DNA from: JAFALX01 sp050734185
GTDB lineage: Bacteria; Chloroflexota; Dormibacteria; Aeolococcales; Aeolococcaceae
Assembly (NCBI GenBank): GCA_050734185.1
Contig: JBOHUE010000052.1
Span: 1-8,995 of the forward strand
DNA length: 8,995 bases
Direction: 5' to 3'
The translations under genes and the position numbers were made by a program. Below the pieces are notes generated by a model. That model made no database searches, was not told the origin of the DNA, and worked only from the letters and a program-made list of their open reading frames with translations. Of this stretch, positions 5,034 to 8,995 are shown in pieces (within the stretch, counting starts at the first letter, position 1; each line of letters begins with the position of its first letter).

Positions 5034-7024
5034 GACGCTTCAGTGCGCTGTTTGTCATGGTCGCGATGCTCGCGGCCGCAGTCACCGTATGGCATCCCGG
5101 ACACGCCGCCGCCGCCGGCGCACTGCGCGGCCAGCCATCGGTGACCGGCGTGAGCCCGCAGGTCGGCGCTCCCGGCGACACGATCACCGTCGCCGGCTCG
5201 GGCTTCCAGACCCTGCTCTGCACCACAACTCTGACCGTGGGCGGCGTGACGCCGAGCCACACCTCGGTGGTGAACGACGGCACGATGACCTTCACCGCGC
5301 AGGACGGTATGCACGGCGGCATCCAGGTGGCCGAGAGCGGTCTTGGCGGCACCAACTTCAGCAACATCAACGTCGCCTTCTACACGCCGCCGACGGTCAC
5401 TGGCTTCGGACCATCCGCGCCCAAGGTCGGCGATGCCGTCACCGTGAGCGGGCACGGCTTCGCCTTCTCGGTGCCGAGCGGGTACGAGCACGTGTCGGCC
5501 ACGTACCCCGGCGGCTGCGCCGGCCCGAGCGCGAGCTTCTCGGACACCGCAATCACACTCTCGCCTCCCGGGAGCTTCTGCACCGGCGCGGTGGGCCTGA
5601 CGATCACGGCGCCGGGCAACCTCGGCGATCCGAGCTCTCAGATCCCGGTCTACAACAGGTCGCCAGGCAGCATCGACGTGCAGGCGAGCGGCGTCGGCCT
5701 CTCGAGCCCCAGCGCCACCGCCGGCGGGCCGGTCACCATCAACGGCTCCGGTCTCGGCACCAGCGGCTCGGCCACGATCGGCGGCGCACCAGCCAACGTC
5801 GCGTCCTGGACGAACAGCGCCGTCACTCTCACGGTTCCAGACACAGCTGTCAGCAACTCGCCGGTCGCGCTCACGCGCGGGGGCGACAACGCGAACATCG
5901 CTGCCGGAACGCTCGGCGTTGTCGCGCACATTGACAGCCTGTCGCCGAGCACCGCGTCAGCCGGTGACACGGTCACGATCGCCGGCGGCGGCTTCGGCGT
6001 CAACGCCGGCACCGTCACCCTGGGCTCGACGAACATCCCGGTGTCGAGCTGGTCGCCCACCGCGATCACCGTGAAGATTCCGACCGGCTCGCAGAGCGGC
6101 AACATCGCCGTCCTGCCCAAGGACACGAGCCCGCCCGCGAACTCGCTCGCCCTCAAGGTCAACCTGCCTCCCATCAACATCGGCGGCGGCACCGGGTCGC
6201 CCGGCGCCAGCGGCTCCGCGGGAGCCTCGGGATCGAGTGCCAAGCCGCTGACCCCCGACCAGGTGCAACAGGTCGCGTCTGCGCTCAGCGCGCCGCCGGC
6301 AGCCTTGCCCGCGCCCCAGGTCGGCGGCCCGACGCCGTCGCTGCCGCCCTCGCACCCGACCAATGGCCCGGTGGCCATGTCGCTGAAGACGGGCGCGACC
6401 ACGGCATTGCCTGGCAAATCCGTTCCGTTCACGGTCACGCTGAAGGCGTACGGCCAGCCGGTCGCGAACGCTGCGGTGCAGATGGTCATCGCCTACGAGC
6501 CCGGGTCCGACGGCACCGTGACCCCGAGCTCGGGCATCACCGACGCCAAGGGGCAGTTCAAGGGGACCGTCCACCTGAGCAAGTCGGCCGGCGAGATGAT
6601 CATCCTCGCCCGCGCCGGCGAGTTCTCGGATGAGGTCCGCCTCGTCGGGTCCACCGCAGCGGCCACCGCACATGTGGGCGGCGGCTCCTCGGCCATCCTG
6701 AACTACCTCCCGATCGGCATCGTCGTGCTCGCGTCCCTGCTGGTCCTCACGGGCGCCGGAATCCGGCTGTGGCTGGCCTTTGGCTCGAGCGACCGCGTCA
6801 GCACCGCGCTGTTCTTCAAGCGGGTGCGCAAGAGCGGCGCCGGCGCACGGCTGCGGACGCGGCTGGGGAACGAGGCCCCGTCAGGGAACAGCGATCATGC
6901 CGGCGGCAACGCGCCGCCCGAGGTCGAGGCTCCCGGTCAGGTGCAGGCGGCCGTTGTCCTCCACGCGGCTGACGGCGACCCGGCCCCAAACGAGTCGAAG
7001 GAACGTATCGAGGTCCATTCGTAG
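5030..7024 (+). CDS. Exported membrane-anchored protein with IPT/TIG-type Ig-like repeats, 664 aa
   Basis: The start ATG (5030) overlaps the sortase stop by 4 nt. A signal peptide (MRRFSALFVMVAMLAAAVTV, likely cleavage near HAAAAG) is followed by about four IPT/TIG-type folds, each opening with the typical 'P-x-V/I-x-x-x-x-P-x-x-x-x-x-G-D-x-V-T-V/I-x-G-x-G-F' pattern: about 37-117, 121-207, 213-299 (more divergent) and 300-378. Next come a Gly/Ser/Ala then Pro-rich linker (386-448) and a bacterial Ig-like domain (about 449-545, with PGKSVPFTVTLKAYGQPVAN and ITDAKGQFKGTV, resembling Big_1). One transmembrane helix (557-584) and an 80-residue basic-then-acidic cytoplasmic tail finish the protein. 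There is no LPXTG, so it stays in the membrane by its own helix. Cysteines C64, C163 and C184 lie in the first two folds. Likely role: stalk, adhesin or partner of the LPSTG protein (inferred). The last 144 nt overlap the convergent gene. Confidence 0.88.
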   Translation: MRRFSALFVMVAMLAAAVTVWHPGHAAAAGALRGQPSVTGVSPQVGAPGDTITVAGSGFQTLLCTTTLTVGGVTPSHTSVVNDGTMTFTAQDGMHGGIQVAESGLGGTNFSNINVAFYTPPTVTGFGPSAPKVGDAVTVSGHGFAFSVPSGYEHVSATYPGGCAGPSASFSDTAITLSPPGSFCTGAVGLTITAPGNLGDPSSQIPVYNRSPGSIDVQASGVGLSSPSATAGGPVTINGSGLGTSGSATIGGAPANVASWTNSAVTLTVPDTAVSNSPVALTRGGDNANIAAGTLGVVAHIDSLSPSTASAGDTVTIAGGGFGVNAGTVTLGSTNIPVSSWSPTAITVKIPTGSQSGNIAVLPKDTSPPANSLALKVNLPPINIGGGTGSPGASGSAGASGSSAKPLTPDQVQQVASALSAPPAALPAPQVGGPTPSLPPSHPTNGPVAMSLKTGATTALPGKSVPFTVTLKAYGQPVANAAVQMVIAYEPGSDGTVTPSSGITDAKGQFKGTVHLSKSAGEMIILARAGEFSDEVRLVGSTAAATAHVGGGSSAILNYLPIGIVVLASLLVLTGAGIRLWLAFGSSDRVSTALFFKRVRKSGAGARLRTRLGNEAPSGNSDHAGGNAPPEVEAPGQVQAAVVLHAADGDPAPNESKERIEVHS

Positions 7025-7699
7025 CTCGCTCTCGATCGGGCCCTCCTTCTCGCTGAAGGCCCCGCGGCCGTCATTCACGACGACCACCCACGAACCGCCG
7101 AGGTCGCCCTCGACCACGACCTCGACGCGGAGACCGTCGGGCCGGCCGCGGACCGCCTTCCCAACCGCGCGCGGCAGGGCGTCGACCCCGCGGCTCAGCG
7201 CCCGGCGCGCCTGCTCGCCGTCGAGGTTGCCCGGCTTCCCGAGCGCTCGGCGGATGTCCTGCTCATGGCTGAAGCTGTCGAAGAGACGGACGTCGAGCCA
7301 GCGCCAGAGCGGCATCTCCCCGAATGGCGTTGGCACCAGCTCGGTCAGCGCGGCGGCGACCAGCCGCCGGCGATCGACGATCTGCGCTTCGGTCACCTCG
7401 CGGAACTCCGTGAGGACGTCGGGGCCGGAGGCGGCCCGCCTCGACTCCACCCACTGCTCGTTGAAGCGGCCGAGTTCGTTGCGGATGTGCGAGCCGGCGG
7501 TGGCGACCTCCGGCGCCGGCTCGCCGCGCAGGGTGCGCTCGCTGCCGAGGATGTGGCTCAGCATGTCCTTGACCGTCCACCCGGGGCAGTCGGTCGGCGT
7601 GCGGTAGCCGTCCTCGTCCAGTCCATCGCAGAGCTCGGCGATGGTCCGCCACGTCTGGTCGAGGAGCTCGATGTTCTCGCGGCCGGCGTCGGCGCTCAC
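6881..7699 (-). CDS. DinB/maleylpyruvate-isomerase-family (mycothiol-type) protein, 272 aa
   Basis: The GTG start at 7699 overlaps the RNase HI stop as GTGA and has GGAG about 7 nt upstream; the frame is open further 5' but only through the RNase HI gene. The N-terminal DinB-like four-helix domain has CPGWTVKDMLSHILGSE (38-54) with metal ligand H49, and RLFDSFSHEQDIRRALGKPG (138-157) with H145. The C-terminal domain (about 165-272) resembles the SCP2-like MDMPI C-domain: VVVEGDLGGSW, then DTFLRLVWGR (231-240) and LTGSLDLGRRVAAG. Relatives are often annotated as mycothiol-dependent maleylpyruvate isomerase family enzymes; the substrate of this one is unknown. The ligand expected as Glu four residues before the second His is Asp here (D141). 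It is last in the trpD operon, and its 3' end overlaps the convergent IPT gene by 144 nt. The family is fairly sure; mycothiol use is inference. Confidence 0.87.
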   Translation of the reverse strand: MSADAGRENIELLDQTWRTIAELCDGLDEDGYRTPTDCPGWTVKDMLSHILGSERTLRGEPAPEVATAGSHIRNELGRFNEQWVESRRAASGPDVLTEFREVTEAQIVDRRRLVAAALTELVPTPFGEMPLWRWLDVRLFDSFSHEQDIRRALGKPGNLDGEQARRALSRGVDALPRAVGKAVRGRPDGLRVEVVVEGDLGGSWVVVVNDGRGAFSEKEGPIESELRMDLDTFLRLVWGRVAVSRVEDNGRLHLTGSLDLGRRVAAGMIAVP

Positions 7700-8118
7700 G
7701 CGCTGCGGCTCCGCACGATCGCCTCGACGGCGAGCCGGTCGACGCGCTCGTTGCCGGGAACGCCGCTGTGACCGGGCACGTACTCGAAACGAACCCGGCC
7801 GTCGACGAGTGGATCGATCGTCGGGTAGAGATCCAAATTCTTCTTGCGCTTCCAGCTGCCGGTGAGCCAGTTGATCACGCCCATGCTGTCCGTCCGCACA
7901 ACGATGCGCCAGTCGGAGTCTCCCCCTGCGCGATCGCGAAACGCGCGCAGCGCCTCGCGGACCGCCTTGAGCTCCTCGCGGTTGTTCGTCGTCTGCGGGT
8001 CGCTGCCGGAGCGTTCCTCGACGCTCCCGTCCGGCCACTCCAGGCGGTACGCCCATGCGCCAGGGCCCGGGTTCCCCGAGCAGGCGCCGTCGGTGTACGC
8101 CACCACGGTCTGCGTCAT
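7696..8118 (-). CDS. rnhA: Ribonuclease HI, 140 aa
   Basis: RNase HI cuts the RNA strand of RNA-DNA hybrids (R-loops, primers) with two metal ions. The protein starts MTQTVVAYTDGACSGNPGPG, holding catalytic D10, and continues with TTNNREELKAV (E49, the TNNR-x-E-L motif), VVRTDSMGVINWL (D77), and VPGHSGVPGNERVDRLA (H117 and D127). The full catalytic set is present. At 140 aa it is slightly shorter than the E. coli enzyme (155 aa), ending soon after the last motif. WKRKKNLDLYPTID matches the basic segment usual before the final strand. The ATG at 8118 overlaps the TGA of the zinc-ribbon gene (ATGA, 8118-8115); an in-frame extension upstream lies wholly in that gene and is rejected. Its stop overlaps the next start by 4 nt. 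Confidence 0.96.
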   Translation of the reverse strand: MTQTVVAYTDGACSGNPGPGAWAYRLEWPDGSVEERSGSDPQTTNNREELKAVREALRAFRDRAGGDSDWRIVVRTDSMGVINWLTGSWKRKKNLDLYPTIDPLVDGRVRFEYVPGHSGVPGNERVDRLAVEAIVRSRSA

Positions 8119-8810
8119 GGCACGAGGACCCGGTCGCAGTTGGAGCATTGAGCCACGCCGGAGCCGGCCTTGACCAAGCGACGCTCGTCCTGCGACATCG
8201 GCAGGTGACAGCCGCCGCACGAATCGCCCGCGAGGCCGACCACGGCCGGCGAGCGCCGCGCGCTCACCTTGCGGTACAGCGCGAGGGCCGAGGGGTCGAT
8301 CGCGGCCACGATGCCGTCTCGATCCGCGGTTGCCGCGACGAGGTCGGCGCGCTGCCGCGCCAGCTGCGCTTCGAGAGGCTCGATGGCGTCTAAGCGGCGG
8401 CTCTCCTCGGCCTGCAGGGTCGATAGCCCCTCCTGCTCGGCTGCCACGGCAGCCTCGGCCTCGGCGAGCGCAGCGATGGCACCGTCCTCCGAAACCGACA
8501 GTCGCTGCCTGAGCACGTCCAGCTCGCGCTGCATCTCCATCAGGTCCTGCGGGTTGTGCACCGAGCCGCCGTACAGCCTCCGGTCCAGCGTGGTCATTCG
8601 CTTCTGCAGCGCGTTCATCTCCGCCTCGGCGACCTCGGCCTCCCGTTCGCGCTCGCGGCGCTCGCTCTCGGCGCCGGCGGCCGCCGCGCGCGCCTGGTCC
8701 AGCGCCGGATCGCTGCGCAGCAGCGCCTGGGACGCGGCGACGTCCGCATTGAGGCCGTCCACACGCGTGTCGGCATGCTGCAGGCGCAAGAGGTCCTGCG
8801 CCTGGGTCAT
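8115..8810 (-). CDS. C4-type zinc-ribbon coiled-coil protein (CdsZ-like), 231 aa
   Basis: Residues 1-175 are a long, charged, heptad-rich helical region (for example ESERREREREAEVAEAEMN at 49-66), broken by the conserved turn LYGGSVHNPQDLMEMQREL (79-97). The C terminus is a zinc ribbon with C198-GG-C201 and C222-SN-C225, typical of the zf-RING_7 / CdsZ family found next to RNase HI in actinobacteria and relatives. Related proteins have been described as nucleic-acid-binding regulators; the precise role is not known from this sequence. The ATG (8810) overlaps the trpD stop and the TGA overlaps the rnhA start, both by 4 nt, so synthesis is probably coupled. The length is normal for the family. 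Confidence 0.9.
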   Translation of the reverse strand: MTQAQDLLRLQHADTRVDGLNADVAASQALLRSDPALDQARAAAAGAESERREREREAEVAEAEMNALQKRMTTLDRRLYGGSVHNPQDLMEMQRELDVLRQRLSVSEDGAIAALAEAEAAVAAEQEGLSTLQAEESRRLDAIEPLEAQLARQRADLVAATADRDGIVAAIDPSALALYRKVSARRSPAVVGLAGDSCGGCHLPMSQDERRLVKAGSGVAQCSNCDRVLVP

Positions 8811-8995
8811 GCCCAGGCTCGGTTGGAGACCTGTACCAGGCGGTCGAGCACCGTCGCCGCCTTGCCCGAGTCAATGGACGTGGCGGCGCGCTGCACGCCG
8901 TCGCTCATATCGGCGGCGATGTCCGCGGCGACGAGCGCGGCCGCCGCGTTGAGCAGAACGACGTCACGTGCGGGACCGGTCTCGCCGGCGAGGAC
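8807..8995 (-). CDS. trpD: Anthranilate phosphoribosyltransferase, C-terminal 62 residues (partial)
   Basis: TrpD transfers phosphoribose from PRPP to anthranilate, the second step of tryptophan synthesis from chorismate. Only the 3' end is in the window; the gene continues beyond base 8995. The 62 residues contain GPARDVVLLNAAAAL and later DGVQRAATSIDSGKA, the typical end of TrpD (the helix carrying L-N-A-A-A-L and the final E/D-G-x-x-x-A-x-x-x-I-D-S-G-K-A). Nucleoside phosphorylases of the same fold have a different end, so TrpD is preferred. It is the first gene seen of the minus-strand operon, and its TGA (8809-8807) overlaps the next ATG. Confidence 0.88.
   Translation of the reverse strand, partial: VLAGETGPARDVVLLNAAAALVAADIAADMSDGVQRAATSIDSGKAATVLDRLVQVSNRAWA

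Noticed and set aside
4997..5929. Long minus-strand frames opposite the IPT-protein gene
   Set aside because: They are antisense shadows with Arg/Ala-rich composition; the plus frame shows repeated Ig-fold patterns.
8119..8874. N-terminal extension of the RNase HI frame up to 8874
   Set aside because: It runs through the whole zinc-ribbon gene in another frame. RNase HI begins at the conserved MTQTVVAYTDG with an ATGA overlap.
1..8995. CRISPR array, tRNA genes, integrase attachment sites
   Set aside because: No regularly spaced repeats, no tRNA cloverleaf and no integrase gene were seen on either strand.

Overview
The window is GC-rich, uses GTG as well as ATG starts, and overlaps genes heavily by 4 nt. 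An LPXTG surface protein with its own sortase points to a Gram-positive-type envelope. The IS110 element, the type A RNase P RNA, the mycothiol-type DinB enzyme and a trpD / zinc-ribbon / RNase HI run suggest Actinomycetota or a nearby GC-rich lineage (Chloroflexota or Dormibacterota). The phylum cannot be fixed from this sequence alone.

Layout. (1) 1-~1075: one end of an IS110-family element on the minus strand. Its transposase runs off the left edge of the window, carries a single-base frameshift in a G5 run, and is preceded by about 230 nt of structured non-coding DNA that may encode a bridge RNA. (2) 1100-1357: a small hypothetical gene (minus), its stop about 25 bp from the apparent IS end. 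(3) 1480-1882: the RNase P RNA gene rnpB (plus), with a good -10 box. The long reading frames across it are not genes. (4) 1895-2449: a small multi-spanning membrane protein (minus). (5) 2450-2593: a divergent intergenic region with a 14-bp palindrome. (6) 2594-7024: a compact plus-strand operon of an LPSTG-anchored secreted protein, a sortase, and a membrane-anchored protein with several IPT/TIG-type Ig folds. (7) 6881-8995: a minus-strand operon, read trpD (3' end only), CdsZ-like zinc-ribbon coiled-coil protein, RNase HI, and a DinB/maleylpyruvate-isomerase-family enzyme. Every junction there is a 4-nt ATGA or GTGA overlap. Operons 6 and 7 converge and overlap by 144 nt.

How the genes work together. 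The three-gene envelope operon looks like a self-contained surface system: a substrate for anchoring, the enzyme that anchors it, and a second exported Ig-fold protein held in the membrane by one C-terminal helix. The minus-strand operon mixes tryptophan synthesis with housekeeping nucleic-acid functions. The most unusual signals are the possible IS110 bridge RNA with a segment complementary to the element's own end, the sortase/LPXTG/IPT locus, and the overlapping convergent 3' ends.
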